Source: SCTD01 sp963784675
Lineage (GTDB): Bacteria; Actinomycetota; Actinomycetes; Mycobacteriales; SCTD01
NCBI GenBank assembly: GCA_963784675.1
Contig: CAWASE010000003.1
Span: 16,514-80,513, forward strand
Length of the DNA stretch: 64,000 bases
Direction: 5' to 3'
Shown: positions 1 to 9,363 of the stretch, in pieces
Layout: each line of letters starts with the position of its first letter
Numbering within the stretch: position 1 is the first letter of the stretch
The notes under the pieces: model-generated
Told to the model about the DNA's origin: nothing
Databases searched by the model: none
What the model saw: only the letters and a program-made list of their open reading frames with translations
Made by a program: the position numbers and the translations under genes

Positions 1-2775
1 GGTGATCTCCTCCTCCTGGCCCTGCTCGTCCCTGGGCCGGCGCGGCAGCGGCGCGCCCAGCCGCGGCCACTCCAGCGCCGCGACCCACGGCCCGACGCTG
101 CTGACGACCTTGGCCCCCGGGCGGCGCCCGCCGACCCGGCCGCTCTGGAAGGGCACCAGCGAGGACGCCCCGAGCCGGACGTACGCGCGACCGGGCGTCG
201 ACTTGCTGATGTTGGCGGAGTCGGGCGCGTCGATGACGTCGCTGCTCTCGCTCTTGTCGGTGACGCGCAGCGCGATGCGCAGGTTGGTGTTGGCCCGGAT
301 CTCCGGCGTGACGACGCCGCTGGGGCGCTGGGTGGCCAGCATCAGGTGGATGCCCAGCGACCGGCCGCGCTGGGCGATGTTCACCAGCCCGGTGACGAAG
401 TCGGGCAGCTCGCGCACCATCGAGGCGAACTCGTCGATCACGAGCAGCAGCCGCGGCAGCGGGGCGAGCACGTCGCCGCCGCGGGCGCGCACGTCGAGGT
501 AGTCCTCGATGTCCTTGGCGCCGGAGTCGGCCAGCATGTGCTCGCGACGCTTGAGCTCGGCCGACAGCGACGCCAGCGCCCGTTCGACGAGGTGGGTGTC
601 CAGGTCGGTGACCATGCCGACGGTGTGCGGCAGCCGCTCGCAGTCCTTGAACGCCGAGCCGCCCTTGTAGTCGATGAGCACGAAGGTCATCTCGTCGGGC
701 CGGTTCGCCACCGCCAGCGTCGCGACCATCGTCTGCAGCAGCTCGGACTTGCCCGCGCCGGTGGTGCCGGCGATCAGGCCGTGCGGGCCGTCGCGGACGA
801 TGTCGATGGCGAACGGCCCGTCGAGCGACTCCCCGACGACCGCACTGGTGCTGCGCCCCGAGAGGGCCCACCGCGCGGCCAGGGCGTTCGGCTCCGGCGG
901 CTCGATCTGCAGCACGTCCAGGAGCCGGCTCGACGAGGGGATAGCGGCGTCGTCGCTGCCCTGGCCGACGTCACGCACCGGCGCCAGCGACCGCGCGAGG
1001 CGGTTGGCCCAGCTCAGCGGGACGTCGTCGGCGCGCACGCCGCTGACGGGGTCGGAGTCGGCCTGCTGGACCCGCAGCGTGCCGCTGTCGGCCGTCGTGC
1101 CCTCCCACACGGCGACGGCCTGGCACTCCTCCGGCAGCAGCCGCTCGTCGGCGTCCAGGCAGATCAGCAGCACCCCGACGCGCGGTCCGTCGCGCAGCAG
1201 CGTGACGACGCCGGGCAGCGAGCGCAGCCGGCGCGCGCCGTCGAGCACGACGACGTAGCTGGCCTCGTCGAGCTCGCCCTTGAGCCCCAGCTCGACGCTG
1301 GCGCGGGTACGGGCCGTGACCAGAGCCGACAGCTCGGCCAGCCGGCGGGCGACCGTCTCGGTGTCGGTGCCCAGCAGCGTGGCGGTGTCCTGGCCGTCGG
1401 CGGGGCGGCAGTGCGGCAGCCACCGCACCCAGTCCCAGTCGTTGCGGGCGGCGGGCTCGGTCAGCACGACGATGCGCAGGTCCTGCGGGCTGTGCAGCAC
1501 CGCGGCCTGCCCGACCAGCCAGCGGGCCAGCCGACGGGGGACGTCACCGGGGCCGGCCAGCCCCAGCACCCCCCGCTGTGCGAGCGGCACCGCCACCGGC
1601 ACGTCGTAGGCAGTCCAGGCGACGGTGCGGTCGTGGTCGGGGCGCTCGGGGTCCTCCAGCTCGACGTCGGACGGCAGGTCGGCGCTGCCCAGGCGCAGCA
1701 GCAGCAGGTCGGCGTCGTGCCGGCGGCGCTCCCAGAGCCGGCGTCGTGGCCCGGTGGCGGTCAGCAGCAGCGCAGCCGGGTCGGGACAGTCGAAGCGTCG
1801 GGCGTCGCGCTCGGTGGTCAGCGCGGCGGTGGCCGCCGCCTCGACGGCCGCGCGCCGCTCGCGGAACTCGGCCAGGTCGCGCCGGTGGCTGCGGCGGCCG
1901 TTCTTGCGGTCCATCATCGCGTTGCCGACGAACGTGATCGGCGACAGGATGCCGAACAGCAGGTAGTAGTAGCGCTTGAACAGGAACGCCATCGCCACCG
2001 CCATGACCATCGGCATCAGCGCCATCAGCCAGGGCAGCGGCCGCTTCTGCGGCGGCGCAGGCGTCTTGGGCAGCCGGAAGCGCGTCGTGCGCACCGGCGG
2101 GCGTAGCCGCGGCGGCCGGTTGTAGTCCAGCCCGACGCCGTCCTCGGACGGCTCCAGCGCCGCGTCGGGCCGTTCGGGCACGGCCAGCGAGAGCAGCGCC
2201 GACCCGAGCCGGACCATCGCGCCCGGCGGCCAGGCCAGCGGCTGCTCGGTGAGCTCGACACCGTCGAGCCGGGCGGTCACACCGTCCTGGACGCAGACGG
2301 TGACCGAGCCGTCCAGGCCGACGTCCAGCCGCAGGCCGAGCGCGGGGACGTCGCTCCCGTGCAGGCTGATCGCGCAGCCCGGCGCGGTGCCGGCGACGGC
2401 GGTGCCGGGCCCGAGTCGAGCGACGGTGCCGGCGCCGGGACCGCTCACCACGCGCACCTCGACCAGCCCGTCGGGCTCGGGCAGCAGGCAGCCCTCGGGA
2501 CCGTCCAGGCTGATGACGGCCCCCTCGCGCAGCGGGCTCGCGCGCAGCGTCAGCGTCGGGTCGACCGGCTCACCGTCGACATGCAGCAGGCCGGCCGACG
2601 GCGGGGGTCGCAGCGCGATCACCGAACCGCCACCGCCGACGCCCACGGGAACGCCGCGGACGGCTTCCGCAAGGCTCGCGGCGACGCTGGCGACGGTGTC
2701 GTCGGGCTCGGCGACGAGCAGGACGTCGTGCCGCTCGGCGGTGGCCGGGTCGACCACAGTGAGGGTCAGCTGCAC
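1..2775 (-). CDS. EssC/EccC-like FHA-FtsK/SpoIIIE ATPase (partial, runs off left edge)
   Basis: Read on the minus strand from a GTG at 2775, with no stop before the window edge (925 codons visible). The first ~100 residues are a small beta-rich domain, followed by an FHA-like segment (about 100-210) and a two-segment hydrophobic stretch (about 245-290, LMALMPMVMAVAMAFLFK then LLFGILSPITFVGNAMM). The FtsK/SpoIIIE ATPase domain has Walker A GTTGAGKSE near residue 670 and Walker B LLLVIDEFASM about 90 residues later. This order (FHA, two TM, FtsK repeats) is that of the EssC/EccC motor ATPases of type VII-like secretion in actinomycetes. Further ATPase repeats should lie left of the window. No WXG100 partner is visible here, so the secretion role is inferred from architecture; a plain DNA translocase is less likely given the FHA part. 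Confidence 0.85.
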   Translation of the reverse strand, partial: MQLTLTVVDPATAERHDVLLVAEPDDTVASVAASLAEAVRGVPVGVGGGGSVIALRPPPSAGLLHVDGEPVDPTLTLRASPLREGAVISLDGPEGCLLPEPDGLVEVRVVSGPGAGTVARLGPGTAVAGTAPGCAISLHGSDVPALGLRLDVGLDGSVTVCVQDGVTARLDGVELTEQPLAWPPGAMVRLGSALLSLAVPERPDAALEPSEDGVGLDYNRPPRLRPPVRTTRFRLPKTPAPPQKRPLPWLMALMPMVMAVAMAFLFKRYYYLLFGILSPITFVGNAMMDRKNGRRSHRRDLAEFRERRAAVEAAATAALTTERDARRFDCPDPAALLLTATGPRRRLWERRRHDADLLLLRLGSADLPSDVELEDPERPDHDRTVAWTAYDVPVAVPLAQRGVLGLAGPGDVPRRLARWLVGQAAVLHSPQDLRIVVLTEPAARNDWDWVRWLPHCRPADGQDTATLLGTDTETVARRLAELSALVTARTRASVELGLKGELDEASYVVVLDGARRLRSLPGVVTLLRDGPRVGVLLICLDADERLLPEECQAVAVWEGTTADSGTLRVQQADSDPVSGVRADDVPLSWANRLARSLAPVRDVGQGSDDAAIPSSSRLLDVLQIEPPEPNALAARWALSGRSTSAVVGESLDGPFAIDIVRDGPHGLIAGTTGAGKSELLQTMVATLAVANRPDEMTFVLIDYKGGSAFKDCERLPHTVGMVTDLDTHLVERALASLSAELKRREHMLADSGAKDIEDYLDVRARGGDVLAPLPRLLLVIDEFASMVRELPDFVTGLVNIAQRGRSLGIHLMLATQRPSGVVTPEIRANTNLRIALRVTDKSESSDVIDAPDSANISKSTPGRAYVRLGASSLVPFQSGRVGGRRPGAKVVSSVGPWVAALEWPRLGAPLPRRPRDEQGQEEEIT

Positions 2776-3386
2776 GACGGCCCGCCTGCCGGTCGCCGCG
2801 CGCGCAGGTCGGTCACCGGGTGATTCTAGGCCGCGGATCAGCCCTCCGGCTGCAGCGACCGGACCAGGCCGGCGGTGCCGGCGTCCACGCCAGCCTTCAA
2901 CGCATCCGGCCACCGGCGCGCGCGCGTCGGCACCGGTACGCCCAGCAGCGGGACCGAGCTGGGAGCCGGCACCCAGTAGGCGCACGATCGTGACTGCGGC
3001 AGCCGCTCGCCGGGCGACGGTCGCGCTCGACGGGCGGAGGCACGCGGAGGGCCCGGACGGCTGCGGGAACGGCCGGATCCGGTACTCGTTGATCGACAGG
3101 AGACGCTGACGTCCGCGGATATCGGGGCGGGGTGACCGCCGAGACGACCCTCGCCATCCTGGGACCCCAGCCGGTTGGTGCCCATCCGTGCCGTACACGT
3201 CGCGTCAGGGTCCGGCATCGGGAGTTCGGGCGTTGTCACAACGGGGTTGCCGAGACTCTGAACTGCATCCGGTCCCCCGGGGCCGGGAACTCGGTGCGGT
3301 TCGGCCAAGGCCACCAAGGAACACTTGGCCAGCGGCCGTTGTCCCGGCCCCAGCTCCACCTTCTACGTGCCGTGAGGGGTAATGAC
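2776..3386. other. 611-bp gap without a convincing gene
   Basis: The region separates the minus-strand ATPase from a plus-strand orphan gene. Several open frames cross it, but none has family-like sequence, a good ribosome site and consistent codon use. The segment 2840-2910 read on the minus strand gives DALKAGVDAGTAGLVRSLQ before a stop, which looks coding-like and could be the tail of a decayed gene. GC drops noticeably from about 3100 onward. It probably carries the divergent promoters of both flanking genes; I see no hairpin or known motif to place them. Confidence 0.4.
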
Positions 3387-4250
3387 ATGCCGAGTATCGA
3401 CTGGAGAAGTCTTCCGCGCGCGGAGGCAGCCGACGTGGCGGCTCGGTGGTGGGCGTCGCGGGACGACGCGCTCGACTGGTTGTCGAGAACGATGAACGTG
3501 GATCTGTCACGTCCGCAGCTGGGTGATGTGCTGGACGCGTGGCGGTCGTTGGGCACGTGGGCGCCGACCGCGCAGGGTGCCGAGCAGCGCGAGTTGCCTT
3601 TGTGGTGGTGCGAGCGGGCGGTCGATGAGTACACCGAAACCCCCTACAGCCCAGCTGTTGCGGTCGGCGTCGATGCCATGGCCCATCTGTACGCTCACTG
3701 GCTCAAGGCGCTGACGCCGGCCCTTCGCTTCTACCTGCCAGAAGCGCGCCAGCCACAGCCCAACGAACCCTCGATGGGGTTCGACCCTGACGGCAAGCAT
3801 GAGCTGAACGGTTACGCCTTCTTGGAAGGTGCGCTCAAGCACGGAAGGGCATTGTTGGGGCATCACCGGGACCCTTCGGTTTTCGAGGGCACCCTGCAGG
3901 AGGCTGCCAACAAGTTTTCCACCCAGGCGGAGTTTCGCGGTTTCAGCGTCGACCAGGGCCCGGGCAGCGTGCAGCCGCAGGAGGCCGCACCCCCTTTCGA
4001 TGTGGAGAAGTCCGAGGCCGAGCGGAACATGTGGGTCCTGGGGATCGAGGAGAACGTGGCGCACGACGAGGAAGAGCTCGTCGAGCGTCTCGTCACCTGG
4101 CTGCAGGCCAGGCGCGGCATGCGCTCGGTCGAGCACACAGATCGAGAAATCATCATGATCGAGATGTCACGGGGTTCGGTGAAGAAGCTGGAGTCGCTCC
4201 TCGAGCAGGGCATGACGGAATTGGGTTTCGGCCACTACGTCGCGCAGTGA
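3387..4250 (+). CDS. orphan hypothetical protein, 287 aa
   Basis: I do not recognise this protein. The start is the ATG at 3387, preceded by a GAGGGG ribosome site; the frame is open further upstream but that sequence does not look coding. It begins MPSIDWRSLPRAEAADVAARWW, has no signal peptide or membrane span, is rich in Trp and charged residues, and ends in a probably helical region (about residues 220-287) with an EELVERLVTWLQAR segment. It looks cytosolic. Codon use is visibly less GC-biased than in the neighbours (for example GTT, TTG, CCT codons), which suggests recent acquisition. It stands alone next to a toxin-antitoxin pair on the other strand, so an accessory or defence-type role is possible but unsupported. 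Confidence 0.6.
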   Translation: MPSIDWRSLPRAEAADVAARWWASRDDALDWLSRTMNVDLSRPQLGDVLDAWRSLGTWAPTAQGAEQRELPLWWCERAVDEYTETPYSPAVAVGVDAMAHLYAHWLKALTPALRFYLPEARQPQPNEPSMGFDPDGKHELNGYAFLEGALKHGRALLGHHRDPSVFEGTLQEAANKFSTQAEFRGFSVDQGPGSVQPQEAAPPFDVEKSEAERNMWVLGIEENVAHDEEELVERLVTWLQARRGMRSVEHTDREIIMIEMSRGSVKKLESLLEQGMTELGFGHYVAQ

Positions 4251-4378
4251 ACCCATCGCCGTGGACGTCCGTGGGGCAACCTTGACGTGACGGAGATTGT
4301 GGTTCGCCAGAATGTCGCGAGCGCGATCGGCGGAAGGGCGCTCACGTGCGGTGACACCGCGCTGCCGACGCCGGCGGC

Positions 4379-4984
4379 TCATCCGGACGCGGGCCTGCTG
4401 TCGGCGGGTCCCCCGAGCCGCTGGAGGTCAAGCGGCGTCCATGCCGGCCAGGTCGGGAGCCCGACGAGCAGCCCCCCGACGAACGCCGCGATCCTTGTCG
4501 GCGGGCCCGCGCGGCTGGTGTCCCAGACGTCCGCGCCGTCGACCCGCGCGATCGCCTCGGCGACCAGTGGCCACAGCCGCTCGTAGCGTTCCAGCACCTT
4601 GTGCGGTGGAACGCTGTGGCCGCCGGCAGCCACCCGGTAGCGCACCCGGGCGAGAGCGAGAGGCGCGGGGACAGCGAGCACGTGCAGCTGGACGCGGTAG
4701 CCCGCCAGCAGCGCACGATCGACCAGCTCGAGCTTGGACGGGTGGGAGAACACCGTCTCCGCGATCAACGGATGACCCGCCCGGATCAGCCGGTCCCGTG
4801 TCCGGGCTGCCGCCTGCGCGGCCTGGTAGGAGTGCTCCTGCTCGGCCCCGGCCCACCGGACCTTGGCGATCTCGTCGGCATTGACGAACGCCGTGCCCGG
4901 CGGCAGCGTCGGAACCAGGACCAGCTCGACGAAGGTCGACTTGCCGGCGCCGTTGGGCCCGACCACGAGGTCGAGCCGGCTCAC
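4379..4984 (-). CDS. zeta-toxin-like P-loop kinase (toxin partner)
   Basis: The 201-aa protein starts MSRLDLVVGPNGAGKSTFVE with Walker A GPNGAGKST at residues 9-17, followed by FVNADEIAK and later LIAETVFSHPSKLELV, the layout of zeta-toxin/PezT-type kinases and related small AAA kinases. Zeta toxins phosphorylate UDP-N-acetylglucosamine and block wall synthesis; that activity here is family knowledge, not something the sequence proves. The ATG overlaps the stop of the upstream ParD-like gene by 4 bases (4981-4984), so the two are translationally coupled with antitoxin first. The last ~20 residues are low-complexity. Homologous kinases without toxin activity exist, so the toxin call rests mainly on the pairing. 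Confidence 0.7.
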   Translation of the reverse strand: MSRLDLVVGPNGAGKSTFVELVLVPTLPPGTAFVNADEIAKVRWAGAEQEHSYQAAQAAARTRDRLIRAGHPLIAETVFSHPSKLELVDRALLAGYRVQLHVLAVPAPLALARVRYRVAAGGHSVPPHKVLERYERLWPLVAEAIARVDGADVWDTSRAGPPTRIAAFVGGLLVGLPTWPAWTPLDLQRLGGPADSRPASG

Positions 4985-5385
4985 ACGGTCGCAGCGCTGT
5001 CCCGCGGCGCAGGCTCCAGGACCGTGGACGTGCCATCGGGCCGGTACTCCACGAGCGCGCCGGCGTCATCGAGCGCGACGGTGGTGACCCCCCTGGCGGC
5101 CAGGACGTCGCCGAAGTCTGTGGCGCCTGCCCTGACGGTGACCGCGACCTCGAGCTCGGCGTCGACGACCGCGCGCTCCTCAGGCCGCAGCGCCGTCCGG
5201 GGCAGGGTGCCGGCCATGACGGCGTCGATGCGCCGACGTGACGCCGAACCGGCCAGGGTGACCGAGCGGCCGACCCGGGCCCAGTGGTCGAGCTGCTGCT
5301 TGGCCGACCGGCTCTGACGAGCGCCCTCGATCGCGGCTGCGTCCAGCAGATCGGCGGCGAAGCGGGTGGGGCGGTCGGCGGCCAC
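4981..5385 (-). CDS. ParD-like antitoxin (PF11903-type)
   Basis: The 134-aa protein has an N-terminal segment FAADLLDAAAIEGARQSRSA followed by KQQLDHWARVGRSV, the hallmark of the ParD-like antitoxin family (a ribbon-helix-helix-like DNA-binding unit that reads S-x-x-Q-x-x-H-W-A-R-x-G-R-x). The C-terminal half is acidic and hydrophobic, as expected for a toxin-binding tail, including a VDAELEVAVTV strand. It is the first gene of the pair and overlaps the kinase gene by 4 bases. Autorepression of its own promoter in 5386-5450 is likely from family behaviour, but I see no obvious palindrome there. Confidence 0.72.
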   Translation of the reverse strand: MAADRPTRFAADLLDAAAIEGARQSRSAKQQLDHWARVGRSVTLAGSASRRRIDAVMAGTLPRTALRPEERAVVDAELEVAVTVRAGATDFGDVLAARGVTTVALDDAGALVEYRPDGTSTVLEPAPRDSAATV

Positions 5386-5450
5386 GGCAGCTCCTCGGTC
5401 GGGATCAGAAGCGTAGCAGTCTGTGACGCCCTGGTGAACCGTATGTCTGG

Positions 5451-8231
5451 TCAGCCCAGCTCGGCGCGCCGGAAGGCCGGCAGCACCTGGGCCACCAGCG
5501 CGTCGGTCTCGGCCTCGGCCCGCAGCCCGTGGGCCGCCAGCGCGGCGTAGGCCTCGCGGGCCACGCCGCCGGCAGCGTCGGCGTCGTCGGCCAGCAGCCG
5601 CAGCAGGTCGCGCCAGAGCACCTCGGCCGCCGGTACCAAGCTTAGCCCGGCCCGCAGGTTGCGTACCGCGGCCGTGCGGTCGCCCGCGCCTCCCGCCAGC
5701 CCGGCAGCGCGCCGGGCGACGGCCGTGCCGACCACCCGGGCGTCGCGCGCGGCGCGGTGGAAGGTCAGCGAGGCGAACCGGTCGGCGTCCGTAGCGCTGA
5801 AGGCCTCACCGCGCACCAGCGCGAGCGCCTGCTCCAGCCCGGGACGCTCCTGAGCGCCGGCGGGAGCAGCGGCGGCGGCCTGCAGCACGTCCCAGTCGGT
5901 GTGGACGTCGGCCGTCAACGTCCAGCGTCCCTGGCCGTCCTGGTAGAGCAGCGACCGGCCGTCGGAGCCGCTGCCGAGCCACGCCTGCGCCTGGCGCAGC
6001 GTGGCCGCCAGCACGTCGTCGCCGACGCCGCGGGGCCACACCTCGGCCCGCAGGACGGCCTCGTGCACCCCGGCGTCGTCGCTGGCGCGGTGCAGCGCGA
6101 CGGCGACCACGAGCTCGCTGAGCAGCGCCTGGGCGCCGCTGTCGACGGGCCCGTCGGCCAGCACCTGCACCGGACCGAGCAGCTGCACGCGGACCGCTGC
6201 CGTCCCTTGCGGGGCCTGCCGCACGACCGGCGCCGGACGGCCGCCGAGCTCGGGCAGCGGCGCGCCCTGACCGGCGCCGGTGACCTCGATCAGGGCCGCG
6301 GCCGGTGAGAGCGAGGCCAGCGTGCCGGCGTTGTGCGCACGCTCGGTGTCGGCTCCGCGCAGTGCGTCGAGCAGTGCCAGGAAGCCCTCGCGCGGCAGCC
6401 GGCGGGCCTGGCAGCGCACGCCGAGCACGCCCAGGTCCAGCCCGCCCTGCGCGTCCAGCTGGAACGTCCAGCGGGCCAGCCGGCCGGCCCCTACGCCGAC
6501 GACCGCCAACGGCGTGCGGACGTCGCGCACCAGCGGCTCCAGCCGGGCCGCCTCCTGCTCGGTCGGCGGACCGGACAGCACGACCACCCGCGGACGGCGC
6601 CGCGCGGCGCCGCGCACGAGCCGTCCGGACAGCACTCCCTCCACCCCCAGCGCGCGCAGCGCCGCCGCCGAGGAGCGCGCCTCGGACTCGAGGGCGTCCA
6701 GCACCGAGGCGAGGTGGTCCACCGCCGTCACCCGGCCCGGGCGGACGTCGCCGAGGTCGTCGCCGAAGCCCACCGCGGTGACCTCGACGCCGTCGGACCA
6801 CAGATTGGTGGCCAGCTCGACCATGAGCGACAGCGCGGCCTCGCGGGCGGCGTCGCCGTCGCCCTGCAGCCCGATGACGCCGGGCGCGGCCTCCAGGTCG
6901 ACCAGCACGTCGGCGCCCTCCGACAGGCCCAGGCCGGCCAGCGCCGGGTAGGGGGCGGCGACGTCGGGGCTCTGCTCAGCGAGGTCGGTGCCGGTGACCG
7001 CCCAGCCCCGTCCGTCCGAGACCGACCGCCACGGCGCCGGGGGGCTGCCGGCGGTGCCGATCAACGACAGCACCAGCTCGGTGTCGTCGAGGTAGGCGAC
7101 GGCAACCTCGGGCAGCGGACGCGCCTGCTCGGCGCAGGACGCCGCCAGCGTGCGCAGCGCCCGGTCGAGCAGGTCGGCGCGGCCGGGGGTGGACGCCAGC
7201 CGCAGCTCGGGCTCGACGCCCTGCTCCTGCCGGGCCCCGAACGGACCGCGGCGGGCCGAGAGGGCGACGAGAACCCCGGCGGCCAGCAGCCCGCCGCCGA
7301 GCAGCATCCGCTCCAGGCCCAGACCCTGCTCCTGCACGGGCGCCTGCACGGTGCCGGTCTGCCCTGCCGTCGTGGCCTGCTCGGCGCCCGCGGTCGGCTG
7401 CCCGGCCGGCGGCGCCTGCGGGGCGCGCTGCGGGGGGGCGAGGGCCGGCGTGGTGATGCCGGGGCCCGTCGCGTCGCCGGGCATCTGCAGCACCCAGCCG
7501 GGGTGGATCAGGTCGGCGTCGACGAGCTTGCGGCCGTCGTCCTGCACCCGGTCGTGGTTCAGGGCGTAGATCTCCCTGTAGCGCAGCGGGTCACCCAGCG
7601 TGCGCTCGGCGATGTCCCACAGGGTGTCGTAGCGCCGGTTGTTCGGCGGCTGCACGACATAGGTCTTGGTGGGGGCGGCGGCGGTGGTCGTCTGGGCGGC
7701 CTGCGGGTCCGCCACGGGGGTGGCCACGACGGCCTGCACGCTCTGCGAGATCGACACCCCGGACGTCGGCGCTGCCGGCGCGGCGGTGGGCGCCGCTCCC
7801 GACGGCAGCAGCGTCGCGGCACCGGCCAGCAGCAGCGTGGCCGCGACGAGGCGACGCGCCAACGCCTGGCTGCCGCCGCCGAGCGGCACCTCGGTGGGCA
7901 CCCCGCGTCCACGTCGAGCCGCCTTGCCCTCGGCCAGCACGCAGACGGCGAAGTGCGCCCAGGCCAGCCACAGCGCCGCGCCGAGCACCTTGATGAGCGT
8001 CGTCGCCGTGACGGGCGCGGTCAGCGTGTCGCGGTCCGGCAACGACGACGGAAGCGGGTTGCCGACCAGCAGCACCAGTGCTGCCGGGACGCCGACGAGG
8101 ACGACGAGCAGCCCCGCGACGGCCAGCACCCCGTTGCGCACCTCTCGACGACGCTCGGTGCGGGCCGGCGGACGGCTCGGCAGCCGGCTCGGTCCGGGGC
8201 GGAACCCGCTGGAGGTGGTCGTCGCAGCCAT
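5451..8231 (-). CDS. membrane LysM-BTAD protein at the end of the Tad locus
   Basis: The 926-aa protein starts at an ATG preceded by GAAGGA. Hydrophobic spans lie near 34-56, 81-101 and 125-145, then a LysM-type domain (about 195-255, with YDTLWDIAERTLGDPLRYREIYALN), a Pro/Gln-rich linker, a fourth span near 305-325, a long middle domain, and a C-terminal bacterial transcriptional activator domain (BTAD, about 690-925) with helical repeats. Proteins of this architecture sit at the end of many actinobacterial Tad clusters. The LysM would contact peptidoglycan, while the BTAD side would face the other compartment, suggesting a wall-sensing regulator or a scaffold. That role is inference; no separate DNA-binding winged helix is obvious. 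It is transcribed with the pilus genes, 124 bases after the secreted protein. Confidence 0.82.
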   Translation of the reverse strand: MAATTTSSGFRPGPSRLPSRPPARTERRREVRNGVLAVAGLLVVLVGVPAALVLLVGNPLPSSLPDRDTLTAPVTATTLIKVLGAALWLAWAHFAVCVLAEGKAARRGRGVPTEVPLGGGSQALARRLVAATLLLAGAATLLPSGAAPTAAPAAPTSGVSISQSVQAVVATPVADPQAAQTTTAAAPTKTYVVQPPNNRRYDTLWDIAERTLGDPLRYREIYALNHDRVQDDGRKLVDADLIHPGWVLQMPGDATGPGITTPALAPPQRAPQAPPAGQPTAGAEQATTAGQTGTVQAPVQEQGLGLERMLLGGGLLAAGVLVALSARRGPFGARQEQGVEPELRLASTPGRADLLDRALRTLAASCAEQARPLPEVAVAYLDDTELVLSLIGTAGSPPAPWRSVSDGRGWAVTGTDLAEQSPDVAAPYPALAGLGLSEGADVLVDLEAAPGVIGLQGDGDAAREAALSLMVELATNLWSDGVEVTAVGFGDDLGDVRPGRVTAVDHLASVLDALESEARSSAAALRALGVEGVLSGRLVRGAARRRPRVVVLSGPPTEQEAARLEPLVRDVRTPLAVVGVGAGRLARWTFQLDAQGGLDLGVLGVRCQARRLPREGFLALLDALRGADTERAHNAGTLASLSPAAALIEVTGAGQGAPLPELGGRPAPVVRQAPQGTAAVRVQLLGPVQVLADGPVDSGAQALLSELVVAVALHRASDDAGVHEAVLRAEVWPRGVGDDVLAATLRQAQAWLGSGSDGRSLLYQDGQGRWTLTADVHTDWDVLQAAAAAPAGAQERPGLEQALALVRGEAFSATDADRFASLTFHRAARDARVVGTAVARRAAGLAGGAGDRTAAVRNLRAGLSLVPAAEVLWRDLLRLLADDADAAGGVAREAYAALAAHGLRAEAETDALVAQVLPAFRRAELG

Positions 8232-8355
8232 CAGGTGTCCTTCGTCGGTCCGGCAGGCAGGTGGACCGGCGCCCAGGCCGGCCGCTCGATCGGGCAGGTG
8301 CGGCTGTGCGGCCCGCTGGACCAGCTGCCGGGCCGGACGCCGGGGACCGTCGTGG

Positions 8356-9363
8356 TCACTGGACGTTCAGCGTCTGGACCTCGGTCACGCGCACGGCGTA
8401 GCTGTTGGTCTTGGGGTAGGTGCCCAGCGTCTGGACCGCGTCGCTGCCCGACTGGTAGCGGATGCTCCAGTAGGCCGTGAACTCGGCCGGGTAGCGGTCG
8501 CGGTGACCGACCGGGCCCTGCCCCTTGCTGGAGCGCTCGTAGGTGTAGCGGCAGACGTCGTCCGGCACGTTCCCGCGCGTGGCGTCGAGCTGCTGCGCGG
8601 TCTGCGCCGTCCCGGCGCCGGAGCAGTTGACCTCGACGCCCTCCCCGACGCCCAGCGGCCGGACCCGCAGGTGCACCAGCTCGGCCCACATGGTGACGTT
8701 GCCCAGGTCGAGCTTGGGCGTGCGCACGTCCGAGCCGTTGCAGATCACCTCGGCGCTGCAGAGCATCGAGAACGCCACGGCCTGCCCCACCCGCGGCGAC
8801 GCCACCGGGCTGGCCTGCGGCACGAGGATCGGGATCTGCCCCCGGTCCAGCAGCAGGGTGATCAGTCCCTGCTGCGCAGGGGTGAGGGTGAGGGCGTCCT
8901 GCGGCTGCTTGTGCACGAACTCGTAGGTGATCCGGGCGTTGGGACGGGTCACGGGGCCGTTGAAGCTCAGGCAGGTGTTGAGGTACCAGCGCTCCCCCGG
9001 TCCGATGGCCACCAGCGTCACGTCGAACTCGGGCGGCAGGTCGGAGTCGTCCCAGCAGAACTCGCCGGAGGTGTCGATCACGCCGGAGAACAGGTCAGCC
9101 AGCGTCGGTCCGCCCGAGGCCGGGCCGGAGCAGAACAGGCCGTACCCCGACGACGAACCGTACAGCCGGCACGTGCGCGGCGGCGCCGACGGAGCGGTCG
9201 GCGGCGTCACGGTGGTGGCCACCGGCGCCGTGTTCGTGGGCGGCGGGATCGACGGGGGGCGCTCGCCCTCACCCGCAGCCGTCGCCGGCGAGGCGCCGGC
9301 CAGCAGGGCCAGCAAGGCGCCGGCCGCGACCACAGCCAGACCGCGCCGCGCACGAGTTCTCAC
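8356..9363 (-). CDS. Tad-locus secreted protein, unknown function
   Basis: The 335-aa protein starts at GTG 9363, which overlaps the stop of the upstream lipoprotein gene (GTGA). The N-terminus is a clear signal peptide (RTRARRGLAVVAAG...LLAGASPATAA). The mature part has a Pro/Thr-rich linker and then a Cys-containing globular region with several aromatic-rich strands (CRLYGSSSGYGLFCSG, GERWYLNTCLSF, VCRYTYERSS). I recognise no domain. Its position between the lipoprotein and the LysM-BTAD gene suggests an accessory exported component of the pilus machinery. The even number of cysteines suggests disulfides outside the membrane. Confidence 0.72.
   Translation of the reverse strand: MRTRARRGLAVVAAGALLALLAGASPATAAGEGERPPSIPPPTNTAPVATTVTPPTAPSAPPRTCRLYGSSSGYGLFCSGPASGGPTLADLFSGVIDTSGEFCWDDSDLPPEFDVTLVAIGPGERWYLNTCLSFNGPVTRPNARITYEFVHKQPQDALTLTPAQQGLITLLLDRGQIPILVPQASPVASPRVGQAVAFSMLCSAEVICNGSDVRTPKLDLGNVTMWAELVHLRVRPLGVGEGVEVNCSGAGTAQTAQQLDATRGNVPDDVCRYTYERSSKGQGPVGHRDRYPAEFTAYWSIRYQSGSDAVQTLGTYPKTNSYAVRVTEVQTLNVQ

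Noticed and set aside
346..2106. Long plus-strand open frame antisense to the FtsK-like gene
   Set aside because: It is the complement shadow of a conserved ATPase; no start context or family, and its composition is Arg/Ala/Gly-rich as expected for antisense of GC-rich code.
2838..3359. 173-aa minus-strand open frame in the 2.8-3.4 kb gap
   Set aside because: Mostly Pro/Arg/Ser low-complexity with no ribosome site; only its last ~22 residues look coding-like.
6333..8480. 715-aa plus-strand open frame antisense to the LysM-BTAD gene
   Set aside because: Shadow frame; the minus strand carries recognisable LysM and BTAD domains.
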